Shown one piece after another: positions 23,659-32,131 of a stretch of DNA of 32,198 nt (position 1 is the stretch's first letter; the number at the start of each line of letters is the position of its first letter). This stretch comes from Pseudoalteromonas sp. 0303 (GTDB taxonomy: Bacteria > Pseudomonadota > Gammaproteobacteria > Enterobacterales > Alteromonadaceae): positions 1 to 32,198 of the forward strand of contig NZ_JABVXF010000042.1 of assembly GCF_013349995.1 (NCBI RefSeq), read 5' to 3'. The notes under the pieces are model-generated. The model did no database searches. It had not been told where the DNA came from and saw only the letters and a list, made by a program, of their open reading frames with translations. The position numbers were made by a program, and so were the translations under genes.

Positions 23659-25200
23659 ATGCAACTTAATTCCACTGAAATTTCAGATCTGATCAAACAA
23701 CGTATTGAGCAGTTCGAAGTTGTAAGTGAAGCTCGTAACGAAGGTACTATCGTATCTGTTACTGACGGTATCATCCGCATCCACGGTCTTGCTGACTGTA
23801 TGCAAGGTGAGATGATCGAGCTTCCTGGCAACCGTTATGCTATCGCACTAAACCTTGAGCGTGACTCAGTAGGTGCTGTAGTAATGGGTCCTTACGCTGA
23901 CCTTAAAGAAGGCGTAAAAGTTAAATCAACTGGTCGTATCCTAGAGGTTCCTGTTGGTCGTGGTCTACTTGGTCGTGTTGTTAACACACTAGGTGCACCT
24001 ATCGACGGTAAAGGCGCTTTAGATAACGACGGTTTTGAACCTGTTGAGAAAATCGCACCAGGCGTTATCGAACGTCAATCAGTAGATGAGCCAGTACAAA
24101 CTGGTTATAAATCTATCGATGCGATGATCCCAGTAGGTCGTGGTCAACGTGAGCTTGTGATCGGTGACCGCCAAACTGGTAAAACTGCATTAGCAATCGA
24201 TGCTATCATCAACCAAAAAGGTACAGGCGTTAAGTGTGTGTACGTTGCAGTTGGTCAAAAAGCATCTACTATCGCTAACGTAGTACGTAAATTAGAAGAG
24301 CACGGTGCATTAGAAAACACGATTGTTGTTGTTGCATCTGCTTCTGAATCTGCGGCACTTCAGTACCTAGCACCATTCTCTGGTTGTACTATGGGTGAAT
24401 ACTTCCGTGACCGTGGTGAAGACGCGCTAATCGTATATGATGATTTATCTAAGCAAGCTGTTGCTTACCGTCAAATCTCATTACTACTTAAGCGTCCACC
24501 AGGCCGTGAAGCATACCCAGGTGACGTATTCTACCTTCACTCACGTCTTCTAGAGCGTGCATCACGTGTAAACGCTGATTACGTTGAGAAGTTCACTAAC
24601 GGTGAAGTGAAAGGTAAAACAGGTTCATTGACGGCATTGCCTATCATTGAAACTCAAGGCGGCGACGTTTCTGCGTTCGTACCGACAAACGTTATCTCTA
24701 TCACCGATGGTCAGATCTTCTTAGAAACTGACTTATTCAACTCAGGTATCCGTCCAGCTGTTAACGCTGGTATCTCGGTATCTCGTGTTGGTGGTGCAGC
24801 GCAAACTAAAATCGTTAAGAAACTAGGTGGTGGTATCCGTCTAGCGTTAGCTCAGTACCGTGAATTAGCTGCGTTCTCGCAGTTCGCGTCTGACCTTGAC
24901 GATGCAACACGTGCTCAATTAGAGCATGGTGAGCGCGTAACAGAGCTAATGAAGCAGAAACAGTACGCACCAATGTCTGTTGCTGAAATGTCTCTGTCGC
25001 TATTTGCTGCTGAAAAAGGCTACCTAAAAGACATCGAAATCTCGAAAATCATGGATTTCGAAGCTGGCCTAATTTCTTATGCAAACAGCACATACGCAGA
25101 GCTAATGGCTCAAATCAATGAAACTGGTAACTACAACGCTGAGATTGAAGCTCAACTTAAAGAACTTCTAGAGAAGTTCAAGTCGACGCAAACTTGGTAA
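23659..25200 (+). CDS. atpA: ATP synthase F1 subunit alpha
   Basis: Subunit alpha alternates with beta in the catalytic hexamer and binds non-catalytic nucleotide. The product is 513 aa, the E. coli length. Seen: the N-terminal MQLNSTEISDLIKQRIEQF, Walker A GDRQTGKTALAID near residues 169-181, LIVYDDLSKQAVAYRQ and the arginine-finger region GIRPAVNAGISVSRVGGAAQ. The ribosome-binding site is GGGAAAAAGAGC. A 59-bp spacer with a strong hairpin separates it from atpG. Confidence 0.97.
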   Translation: MQLNSTEISDLIKQRIEQFEVVSEARNEGTIVSVTDGIIRIHGLADCMQGEMIELPGNRYAIALNLERDSVGAVVMGPYADLKEGVKVKSTGRILEVPVGRGLLGRVVNTLGAPIDGKGALDNDGFEPVEKIAPGVIERQSVDEPVQTGYKSIDAMIPVGRGQRELVIGDRQTGKTALAIDAIINQKGTGVKCVYVAVGQKASTIANVVRKLEEHGALENTIVVVASASESAALQYLAPFSGCTMGEYFRDRGEDALIVYDDLSKQAVAYRQISLLLKRPPGREAYPGDVFYLHSRLLERASRVNADYVEKFTNGEVKGKTGSLTALPIIETQGGDVSAFVPTNVISITDGQIFLETDLFNSGIRPAVNAGISVSRVGGAAQTKIVKKLGGGIRLALAQYRELAAFSQFASDLDDATRAQLEHGERVTELMKQKQYAPMSVAEMSLSLFAAEKGYLKDIEISKIMDFEAGLISYANSTYAELMAQINETGNYNAEIEAQLKELLEKFKSTQTW

Positions 25201-25213
25201 TTTAGTTATGAAT

Positions 25214-25241
25214 GGTGAGCTTTAGGCAACTAAAGCCCACC
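25214..25241 (+). other. Intercistronic hairpin between atpA and atpG
   Basis: GGTGAGCTTTAG (25214-25225) pairs with CTAAAGCCCACC (25230-25241) across a GCAA loop of the GNRA type; 11 of 12 positions pair. It has no T-run after it and lies 18 bases before the atpG start, so it is more likely an mRNA processing or stability element, or a partial attenuator, than a terminator. Confidence 0.7.
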
Positions 25242-25259
25242 TGATTCGGAGAGAGAGTC

Positions 25260-26120
25260 ATGGCCAGCGGAAAAGAGATTAAAAGCAAGATCGGGAGTAT
25301 CAAGAATACTCAAAAGATCACCAGCGCAATGGAAATGGTTGCTGCGTCTAAAATGAAAAGAGCGCAGGAACGTGTGGCGTCAAGCCGTCCATACGCTGAA
25401 AACTTACGCCAAGTGATTGGTCGTGTTGCTCAAGCAAATCTTGATTTTACTCACCCTTTCTTAGAAGAGCGTGAAGTAAAACGAGTTGGTTATATTGTTA
25501 TCTCTACTGACCGTGGTCTATGTGGTGGCTTGAACTCAAACGAGTTCAAAAAAGTTGCCCTAGATGTTAAAGCGTGGAAAGAAAAAGGCGTTGAAGCTGA
25601 ATTTACTACTTTAGGTAGCAAAGCAGCTGGCTTTTTCCAACGTTTTGGCGGTAAGTTAGTCGCTAAAAAAGCGAACTTAGGAGATACACCTTCACTACAA
25701 GACGTTATTGGTCCTGTAAAGACAATGCTAGATGCATACTCTGAAGGTAAAATTGACCGCTTATACGTAGTATTTAACAAGTTCGTTAATACTATGAAGC
25801 AAGAGCCAACAATCGATCAGTTACTCCCTTTGCCAAAAGCTGAAGAAGAAGTATCTCAACATTCTTGGGATTACTTATATGAGCCAAACCCAGAAGCGAT
25901 TTTAGAAGCTCTGTTAGTACGCTTTATTGAGTCTCAAGTATACCAAGGTGTAGTTGAGAACGCTGCCTCTGAACAGGCTGCCCGTATGGTTGCAATGAAA
26001 GCTGCAACTGATAACGCAGGCGACCTTATGGATGAGTTACAGCTTGTTTATAACAAGGCTCGTCAAGCTGCAATCACACAAGAAATTAGTGAGATTGTTG
26101 GCGGTTCGGCAGCAGTTTAA
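25260..26120 (+). CDS. atpG: ATP synthase F1 subunit gamma
   Basis: Subunit gamma is the rotating central shaft. The 286-aa product (E. coli 287) has the N-terminal helix MASGKEIKSKIGSIKNTQKI and TSAMEMVAASKMKRAQ, the Rossmann-like middle with STDRGLCGGLNSN, and the C-terminal helix with EQAARMVAMKAATDNAGDL and YNKARQAAITQEISEIVGG. It has a strong purine-rich ribosome-binding site (CGGAGAGAGA). Confidence 0.97.
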   Translation: MASGKEIKSKIGSIKNTQKITSAMEMVAASKMKRAQERVASSRPYAENLRQVIGRVAQANLDFTHPFLEEREVKRVGYIVISTDRGLCGGLNSNEFKKVALDVKAWKEKGVEAEFTTLGSKAAGFFQRFGGKLVAKKANLGDTPSLQDVIGPVKTMLDAYSEGKIDRLYVVFNKFVNTMKQEPTIDQLLPLPKAEEEVSQHSWDYLYEPNPEAILEALLVRFIESQVYQGVVENAASEQAARMVAMKAATDNAGDLMDELQLVYNKARQAAITQEISEIVGGSAAV

Positions 26121-26152
26121 CGCTTCGGCAAAGTTTAATGAGAGGAATAGAC

Positions 26153-27538
26153 ATGAGTTTAGGTAAGGTCGTCCAAATTATCGGCGCCGTTGTGGATATC
26201 GAATTTCCACAAGACAACGTGCCAGCCGTATATGACGCACTAAAAGTAACAGATGGCGACTTAGCTGGTTTAACTTTAGAAGTTCAACAACAGCTAGGTG
26301 GCGGTGTGGTACGTGGTATCGCACTTGGTACTACTGACGGTTTACGTCGTGGTACTGCAGTAGAAGGTACAGGTCAGCCAATCCACGTTCCAGTAGGTAC
26401 GAAGACACTAGGTCGTATCATGGACGTATTAGGTAACCCTATTGATGAAGCTGGTCCAATTGGTGAAGAAGAGCGTATGTCTATTCACCGTGCAGCACCT
26501 TCTTATGAAGAACAATCAAGTTCAGTAGAACTTTTAGAGACTGGTATCAAGGTAATCGACCTTGTATGTCCATTCGCTAAAGGTGGTAAAGTTGGTCTAT
26601 TCGGTGGTGCCGGTGTAGGTAAAACCGTAAACATGATGGAACTTATCCGTAACATCGCAATCGAGCACAGCGGTTACTCAGTATTCGCAGGTGTTGGTGA
26701 GCGTACTCGTGAGGGTAATGACTTCTACCATGAGATGAACGACTCAAACGTACTAGACAAAGTATCTCTAGTATACGGTCAAATGAATGAGCCACCGGGT
26801 AACCGTTTACGCGTAGCGTTAACTGGTCTTACTATGGCAGAGAAGTTCCGTGACGAAGGTCGTGACGTACTTTTCTTCGTTGATAACATCTACCGTTATA
26901 CTCTAGCGGGTACAGAGGTATCAGCACTTCTAGGTCGTATGCCTTCAGCAGTAGGTTACCAACCAACTCTTGCTGAAGAAATGGGTGTACTTCAAGAGCG
27001 TATCGCATCTACTAAGACGGGTTCAATCACTTCAATCCAAGCGGTATACGTACCTGCGGATGACTTAACTGACCCATCTCCAGCAACAACGTTTGCTCAC
27101 TTAGATGCAACAGTAGTACTTTCTCGTGATATCGCTTCACTTGGTATCTACCCTGCGGTAGACCCACTTGATTCATCTTCACGTCAACTTGACCCACTAG
27201 TAATCGGTCAAGAGCACTACGATACAGCGCGTGGCGTTCAAACAGTTCTTCAACGTTATAAAGAACTTAAAGACATCATCGCAATCCTAGGTATGGACGA
27301 GCTTTCTGACGAAGATAAGCAAGTTGTATCTCGTGCACGTAAAATCCAGCGTTTCCTATCTCAGCCGTTCTTCGTTGCTGAAGTATTCACAGGCGCGCCT
27401 GGTAAATACGTGTCACTTAAAGACACAATTGCTGGCTTCAAAGGTATCTTAAACGGTGAGTTTGATGATATGCCAGAGCAAGCGTTCTACATGGTTGGCT
27501 CTATTGAAGAAGCTCAAGAAAAAGCCAAAAGCATGTAA
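26153..27538 (+). CDS. atpD: ATP synthase F1 subunit beta
   Basis: Subunit beta carries the catalytic sites. The 461-aa product (E. coli 460) has Walker A GGAGVGKTVNMMELIRNIA near residues 149-167, the catalytic-glutamate region GVGERTREGNDFYHEM, Walker B LFFVDNIYRYT and the ALLGRMPSAVGYQPTL segment with the family signature PAVDPLDSSS. The start at ATG 26153 (MSLGKVVQIIGAVVDIEFP) has GAGAGGA seven bases upstream; an in-frame ATG at 26138 precedes that site and is rejected. Confidence 0.98.
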   Translation: MSLGKVVQIIGAVVDIEFPQDNVPAVYDALKVTDGDLAGLTLEVQQQLGGGVVRGIALGTTDGLRRGTAVEGTGQPIHVPVGTKTLGRIMDVLGNPIDEAGPIGEEERMSIHRAAPSYEEQSSSVELLETGIKVIDLVCPFAKGGKVGLFGGAGVGKTVNMMELIRNIAIEHSGYSVFAGVGERTREGNDFYHEMNDSNVLDKVSLVYGQMNEPPGNRLRVALTGLTMAEKFRDEGRDVLFFVDNIYRYTLAGTEVSALLGRMPSAVGYQPTLAEEMGVLQERIASTKTGSITSIQAVYVPADDLTDPSPATTFAHLDATVVLSRDIASLGIYPAVDPLDSSSRQLDPLVIGQEHYDTARGVQTVLQRYKELKDIIAILGMDELSDEDKQVVSRARKIQRFLSQPFFVAEVFTGAPGKYVSLKDTIAGFKGILNGEFDDMPEQAFYMVGSIEEAQEKAKSM

Positions 27539-27551
27539 TTAGGAGGGTAGT

Positions 27552-27974
27552 ATGGCGGCTATGACTGTACATCTTGACGTAGTAAGCGCAGAAGAGAGCT
27601 TGTTCTCTGGTCTGGTTGAATCGATTCAAGTGAGTGGTAGTGAAGGTGACCTTGGTGTTAACTATGGTCACGCTCCATTATTAACTGCCCTAAAACCTGG
27701 TATGGTACGTTTAGTTAAGCAATTTGGTCACGAAGACGTGATGTATATTGCTGGCGGCACGCTAGAAGTTCAACCGGATCGCATCACGATTCTTGCAGAT
27801 ACTGCAGTACGTGGTGAAGACCTAGACGAGCAAGCGGCTGAAAAAGCTAAACGTGATGCTGAAGAGCAAATGGCGAATACGTCAACTGCTGAGTTAGATT
27901 ATCAACAAGCTGCAGTGCAACTTGCTGAAGCAATCGCTCAACTTCGCGTAATTCAACAATTACGTAAAAAGTAA
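27552..27974 (+). CDS. atpC: ATP synthase F1 subunit epsilon
   Basis: Subunit epsilon is part of the rotor and can inhibit ATP hydrolysis. The 140-aa product (E. coli 139) has the N-terminal beta sandwich (HLDVVSAEESLFSG, GDLGVNYGHAPLLTALKPG) and the C-terminal helix pair (AAEKAKRDAEEQMANTSTAE, ending QLRVIQQLRKK) that gives the inhibitory conformations. A TTAGGAGGG ribosome-binding site precedes the ATG. It closes the operon and is followed by a terminator. Confidence 0.97.
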   Translation: MAAMTVHLDVVSAEESLFSGLVESIQVSGSEGDLGVNYGHAPLLTALKPGMVRLVKQFGHEDVMYIAGGTLEVQPDRITILADTAVRGEDLDEQAAEKAKRDAEEQMANTSTAELDYQQAAVQLAEAIAQLRVIQQLRKK

Positions 27975-27990
27975 GCCTACTCGGTTTTCG

Positions 27991-28017
27991 AAAAGCCCAC
28001 TTAACGTGGGCTTTTTT
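27991..28017 (+). terminator. Rho-independent terminator of the atp operon
   Basis: AAAAGCCCAC and GTGGGCTTTT pair across a TTAAC loop, followed by further T residues, 16 bases after the atpC stop. Confidence 0.93.
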
Positions 28018-28245
28018 GTGTCTAAAATTCACCGCTTAGCGCCCTACTTTATATTTATACTTATATCCTTCATCAAAGCTCGCTACAATAGTGTAAATTA
28101 ATAGTGAATAGCTGTTTCATTCAAGGTTCAGTCCAACACATTAGGATTGAGTATTTACACATGATGTGACTTACACAACTTGTATGTTTTCCAGAACTCA
28201 CAAAATATTGCACACCTAAAACAAAGAAAGAAGGATATTGTTTTA

Positions 28246-29604
28246 ATGTCTCTGACTACCGTTATTCTTGCTGCGGGTAAAGGCACCCGTATGCGCTCTG
28301 CTCTACCTAAGGTATTACACAAAGTTGCTGGCAAACCTATGGTTCAGCACGTTATTGATAATGCCACTGCCCTTGGCGCTCGTGAAACAAATCTTGTTTA
28401 TGGTCATGGCCGTGAGCAGCTTCAAGAAGCCCTATCGCACAACCAAGTAAACTGGGTATTACAAGAAGAGCAACTCGGTACGGGTCATGCTGTCGCTGTT
28501 GCTAAAGAACACATTGCCGATGATGACACCGTATTAATTCTCTATGGTGATGTGCCACTAACAAAACGCGCGACCTTAGAAAAGCTACTTGCTGCGACTC
28601 CAGAAAAAGGCTTAGCAGTATTAACGGTTACCTTAGATGACCCATCAGGTTATGGTCGAATGATCCGTGAAAATGGCAAGCTAGTAGGTATTGTTGAACA
28701 AAAAGACGCTTCACCTGAGCAACTTGCGATTAAAGAAATCAATACCGGTATTATGGCTGCTAATGGTGCGCTACTTAAACGTTGGTTAGGTAACCTATCT
28801 AACAACAACGCCCAAGGTGAATACTACCTAACAGACATTGTTGCGATGGCACACTGTGAAGGTGTTGAAATTACCTCTGCACAGCCTGAGCATCCGATGG
28901 AAGTTGAAGGTGCTAATAATCGCGTACAACTTTCAGCGCTTGAACGTGCATATCAAGCATGGCAAGCAGAAGAACTAATGCTAAACGGCGCAACACTTGC
29001 TGATCCTGCTCGTATTGATGTACGTGGTGAAGTAACGACTGGCGAAGATGTACTGATCGACGTTAATGTTATTTTCGAAGGTAAAGTAACTCTGGGTAAC
29101 AACGTACAAATTGGGCCAAATTGCGTACTTAAAGATTGTACTATCGGCGATAACGTTGTTATTAAAGCTAACTCACTTGTTGAAGAAGCCAGTGTTGCTG
29201 CTAAATGTACTTTAGGCCCATATGCCCGCCTTCGCCCTGGTGCGATTATGGAAGAAGACTCGCACATTGGTAACTTCGTTGAGATGAAAAAGACTCGCTT
29301 AGGCAAAGGCTCAAAAGCAAATCACCTAACCTACTTAGGCGACACTGAAGTTGGCGAAAAAGTTAATATTGGCGCAGGTACTATTACTTGTAACTATGAT
29401 GGCGTAAATAAATCAAAAACCATTATTGGAGATAACGCCTTTATCGGTTCTAATTCATCACTGGTGGCCCCTGTTAATATTGGCTCAATGGCAACGATTG
29501 GCGCAGGCTCTGTTATCACTAATACTGTTGAAGATGATCAGCTTGCAGTCGCTCGTGGTAAACAACGTAACCTTACTGGTTGGAAGCGCCCAACTAAAAA
29601 GTAA
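28246..29604 (+). CDS. glmU: Bifunctional GlmU: GlcNAc-1-P uridyltransferase / GlcN-1-P acetyltransferase
   Basis: GlmU makes UDP-N-acetylglucosamine for peptidoglycan and LPS in two steps: acetylation of GlcN-1-P, then transfer of UMP. The 452-aa product (E. coli 456) has the uridyltransferase signature LAAGKGTRMRSALPKVLHKV at residues 7-26, GTGHAV and LILYGDVPL, then the left-handed beta-helix of hexapeptide repeats with the acetyltransferase His in KANHLTYLGD and the GAGTITCNYDG loop. The ATG at 28246 gives MSLTTVILAAGKG; the frame is open upstream to 28180 but that part has no family character. glmS, often next to glmU, is not here. A TACAAT at 28084-28089 is a possible -10. Confidence 0.97.
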   Translation: MSLTTVILAAGKGTRMRSALPKVLHKVAGKPMVQHVIDNATALGARETNLVYGHGREQLQEALSHNQVNWVLQEEQLGTGHAVAVAKEHIADDDTVLILYGDVPLTKRATLEKLLAATPEKGLAVLTVTLDDPSGYGRMIRENGKLVGIVEQKDASPEQLAIKEINTGIMAANGALLKRWLGNLSNNNAQGEYYLTDIVAMAHCEGVEITSAQPEHPMEVEGANNRVQLSALERAYQAWQAEELMLNGATLADPARIDVRGEVTTGEDVLIDVNVIFEGKVTLGNNVQIGPNCVLKDCTIGDNVVIKANSLVEEASVAAKCTLGPYARLRPGAIMEEDSHIGNFVEMKKTRLGKGSKANHLTYLGDTEVGEKVNIGAGTITCNYDGVNKSKTIIGDNAFIGSNSSLVAPVNIGSMATIGAGSVITNTVEDDQLAVARGKQRNLTGWKRPTKK

Positions 29605-29629
29605 TGAGCTACCCTACTAATTTATAAAT

Positions 29630-29657
29630 AAAAAGCGAGTTTATACTCGCTTTTTTT
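29630..29657. terminator. Terminator after glmU
   Basis: AAAAAGCGAGT and ACTCGCTTTTT pair across a TTAT loop, with two more T residues following. The A-tract before the stem makes it symmetric. Confidence 0.92.
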
Positions 29658-29747
29658 ATGACAAAATTTTGTTCTCATAAAAGTGCCATATAGTTGTAAT
29701 GCCTGCGTGTTGTAATTGCCTCAATACAACTCCAAGGAAAAATAATA

Positions 29748-31586
29748 ATGTTAAAAAGATCAATTATTGCGCTATCACTTTTAACCATTCTTTCTGGCTG
29801 CTCATTAGACGGTGACGACGGCAAAGACGGCCTACAAGGTGAACAAGGTCCTGCAGGTCAAAATGGTACTAATGGAACTGATGGGGTAAATGGCACCGAT
29901 GGTGCAAACGGAACTGACGGAGCAAATGGTACAGATGCAAACGCTGCTTTAACTATAAATCTTATCGGCCGTGCAGTGCTGAACGCAGAAAGCCCTGAAG
30001 GTGCTGCGGAAATTGTTGCTTACCAAGCATCTAAACAACGAATATTTGCTATCAATAGTTCCGGTGATTCTGCGGTCGTTAATATCATGAAAGCCGATAG
30101 CTTTGACCGTGCAGCTTTAGTTAAAGATAACGAAGGGGTTATAAATGGCACTAATTTAACCTCAGAGATTACCCTTGCACTTAATGAGCACAGTGTGGGT
30201 GATGCAAACAGTATCGCTATTGATGCTAATAATGAACTTTTAGCCGTCGCAATGGCAGCTAGTAATACCGGTGATGCTGGTTTAATCGCATTTTATGATA
30301 TCAGTGGCGACGAGCCTCAGTTTATTAAAAATGTCACTGTTGGCGCCCTACCCGACATGGTTACTTTTAGCCATGATGGCAATAAAGTATTGGTTGCAAA
30401 TGAAGGCGAACCTAATGGTGATTACAGTATTGACCCTGAAGGCTCTATCAGCATTATTAATATTAATGATGGTGTAATTGCAGATACTGCTATTAGCATT
30501 ACTTTTTCGGCTTATAACGACAAACAAGCAGAGCTTGAAGAACTTGGGATTGTATTTGCTAACCCGACAGGTCGGACAATCAACGGTAACTTGATTAATA
30601 CAACCGTAGCAATGGATTTAGAACCTGAATACATCAGCATTTCAAAAGACAATAAGTTTGCCTACGTGTCACTACAAGAAAATAACGCCCTTGCTATCGT
30701 CAATCTTGAAGATAATAGCCTAGAGCTTAAAGGCTTAGGATTTAAAGATTGGTCTAATTTACTTTTTGATGCATCAGATAAAGACGGTGGTGTTAACTTT
30801 AAATCGTACCCTGGTCTCTATGGCATGTATCAACCTGATACGATTTCAAGCTTTACTTGGAAAGGTGCTAACTTCATTGTCACAGCGAACGAAGGTGATG
30901 CACGAGAATACTTCTTTGATACAACCGACGAAGCTGATTGTTTAGCAAAGGGTGGTCTAGATTATGATGAAGATGATGGTTGTTTATCATATATAGATGA
31001 AACCAGAGCTAAAGACTTAACACTGGCAAGCAATTTTGATTACCTGAACAATGACAACAGTGATATTGGCCGTTTAAAAGTGACCACTGTTAAAGGTGAT
31101 GAAGATAATAATGGCGAATATGAATCACTCTATGCATATGGTGCCCGCTCTTTTACCATTTGGGATAGTAACGGCATGGTGGTTTTTGACTCGGGCGATC
31201 AAATCTCACGTATTACTGCATCAGTTCACGGAGCAGCATTCAATAATAACGAAGATGAAAATGACGGTGATAGTCGCTCTGATGACAAAGGTGCAGAACC
31301 AGAAGCGTTAGCACTGGGTACGATTGGCGAACGTACATTTGCATTTATTGGTTTAGAGCGTATGGGTGGCATTATGGTGTTTGATATTACTAATCCATAC
31401 AATGTGACATTCCAAGATTACTTTTTTAATCGTGGCCTAGAAGCTGATGCAGATATAACAGGTGATCTTGCTCCTGAAGGTATGGCATTTATACCTGCAG
31501 AACAAAGTGCAACGAATGAAGCATTGCTCGTTGTTGGTAATGAAATTTCGGGGTCAATCGCTGTTTGGGAAATTTCTACTAACTAA
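29748..31586 (+). CDS. Choice-of-anchor I type lipoprotein with collagen-like segment
   Basis: A 612-aa exported lipoprotein. Seen: a lipoprotein signal peptide with lipobox LSGC (acylated Cys18; the next residue is Ser, so outer-membrane sorting is expected), then an unbroken run of 14 Gly-X-Y triplets at residues 22-63 rich in NGTDGA units, then a long repeat-propeller-like region. Motifs such as KVLVANEGEPNGDY, PEYISISKDNKFAYVSLQENN and FIVTANEGDAREY recur in proteins named choice-of-anchor I, some annotated as alkaline phosphatase-like or esterase-like. Acidic Asp/Asn-rich stretches (DEDNNGEYES, NEDENDGDSRSDDKG) suggest calcium binding. I see no proven catalytic motif, so no enzyme activity is assigned. 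It stands alone between two terminators. Confidence 0.8.
   Translation: MLKRSIIALSLLTILSGCSLDGDDGKDGLQGEQGPAGQNGTNGTDGVNGTDGANGTDGANGTDANAALTINLIGRAVLNAESPEGAAEIVAYQASKQRIFAINSSGDSAVVNIMKADSFDRAALVKDNEGVINGTNLTSEITLALNEHSVGDANSIAIDANNELLAVAMAASNTGDAGLIAFYDISGDEPQFIKNVTVGALPDMVTFSHDGNKVLVANEGEPNGDYSIDPEGSISIININDGVIADTAISITFSAYNDKQAELEELGIVFANPTGRTINGNLINTTVAMDLEPEYISISKDNKFAYVSLQENNALAIVNLEDNSLELKGLGFKDWSNLLFDASDKDGGVNFKSYPGLYGMYQPDTISSFTWKGANFIVTANEGDAREYFFDTTDEADCLAKGGLDYDEDDGCLSYIDETRAKDLTLASNFDYLNNDNSDIGRLKVTTVKGDEDNNGEYESLYAYGARSFTIWDSNGMVVFDSGDQISRITASVHGAAFNNNEDENDGDSRSDDKGAEPEALALGTIGERTFAFIGLERMGGIMVFDITNPYNVTFQDYFFNRGLEADADITGDLAPEGMAFIPAEQSATNEALLVVGNEISGSIAVWEISTN
29811..29936 (+). 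repeat. Collagen-like G-X-Y coding repeat
   Basis: Codes for 14 consecutive Gly-X-Y triplets in the lipoprotein. The 3' part (from about 29871) repeats the hexapeptide NGTDG[VA] about four times, with silent third-position changes between copies. Confidence 0.85.
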
Positions 31587-31602
31587 TCCGCCTTATAAAA
31601 AT

Positions 31603-31640
31603 AAAAAGCGACATACCTAATTTAAAGTATGTCGCTTTTT
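31603..31640. terminator. Terminator after the lipoprotein gene
   Basis: AAAAAGCGACATAC and GTATGTCGCTTTTT form a perfect 14-bp stem with a 10-base loop, 16 bases after the stop codon and upstream of the rRNA promoters, which it insulates. Confidence 0.92.
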
Positions 31641-31759
31641 CTATGCCATTTTATCCTCACAAAAATGACTGCTTTTTGAGCTAAAACCCCTCTGCAGCCC
31701 TTTATTTGTATGGTTATTGTACTAATTTGAAAATATTCAAAAAAACCTTCAAAAAGTGC

Positions 31760-31787
31760 TTGCGTTAATTCTTCGCATCCCTATAAT
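31760..31787 (+). promoter_or_regulatory. rRNA operon promoter P1
   Basis: TTGCGT (31760-31765), 16-bp spacer and a perfect TATAAT (31782-31787), followed by the GC-rich discriminator GCGC typical of stringently controlled rRNA promoters. The run of A and T residues just upstream (about 31725-31758) looks like an UP element. Confidence 0.75.
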
Positions 31788-31897
31788 GCGCATCCACTGA
31801 CACGGCGGGCAGCAATGAAAAGCGCTGAACAAAGTGACAGAGAGTTAAGTAAAACTTGGGTTTAAAACGGTCTAAAAAGAAAGTTTAAAATTAAGTG

Positions 31898-31925
31898 TTG
31901 ACTCGAAAAATTAAGGATGTATTAT
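31898..31925 (+). promoter_or_regulatory. rRNA operon promoter P2
   Basis: TTGACT (31898-31903), 16-bp spacer and TATTAT (31920-31925). The sequence after the -10 (ACGCATCC) echoes the one after P1 (GCGCATCC). The tandem P1/P2 arrangement, about 138 bp apart, is the usual one for rrn operons in this group. Confidence 0.75.
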
Positions 31926-31951
31926 ACGCATCCCTAGCGACAACGTCGCAA

Positions 31952-31963
31952 CGTTCTTTAACA
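31952..31963 (+). promoter_or_regulatory. rrn leader boxA antitermination site
   Basis: CGTTCTTTAACA matches the boxA consensus TGCTCTTTAACA at 10 of 12 positions and sits about 27 bases after P2 in the rRNA leader, where NusB-S10 would load. The leader from here to 32131 has no gene; it ends with a short TTCG-loop hairpin (GAAAC-TTCG-GTTTC, 32108-32121). Confidence 0.75.
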
Positions 31964-32131
31964 ATATAAAGCAATCATCTGTGTGGGCACTCGTACAGGT
32001 TGAGTTCTAACAGCGAAGCTTAGTTTACTAAGTAACGCAAACAAATTTAGAGTCTCAATTTCTTATGAGTGACTATATAGTCAATTTATACAGAATTCAT
32101 TGAGCACGAAACTTCGGTTTCAAAAAACTTT

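Noticed and set aside
29871..29942. CRISPR-like or minisatellite array
   Set aside because: The repeats are in-frame codons for NGTDG[VA] units of a collagen-like protein segment, with silent differences and no spacers.
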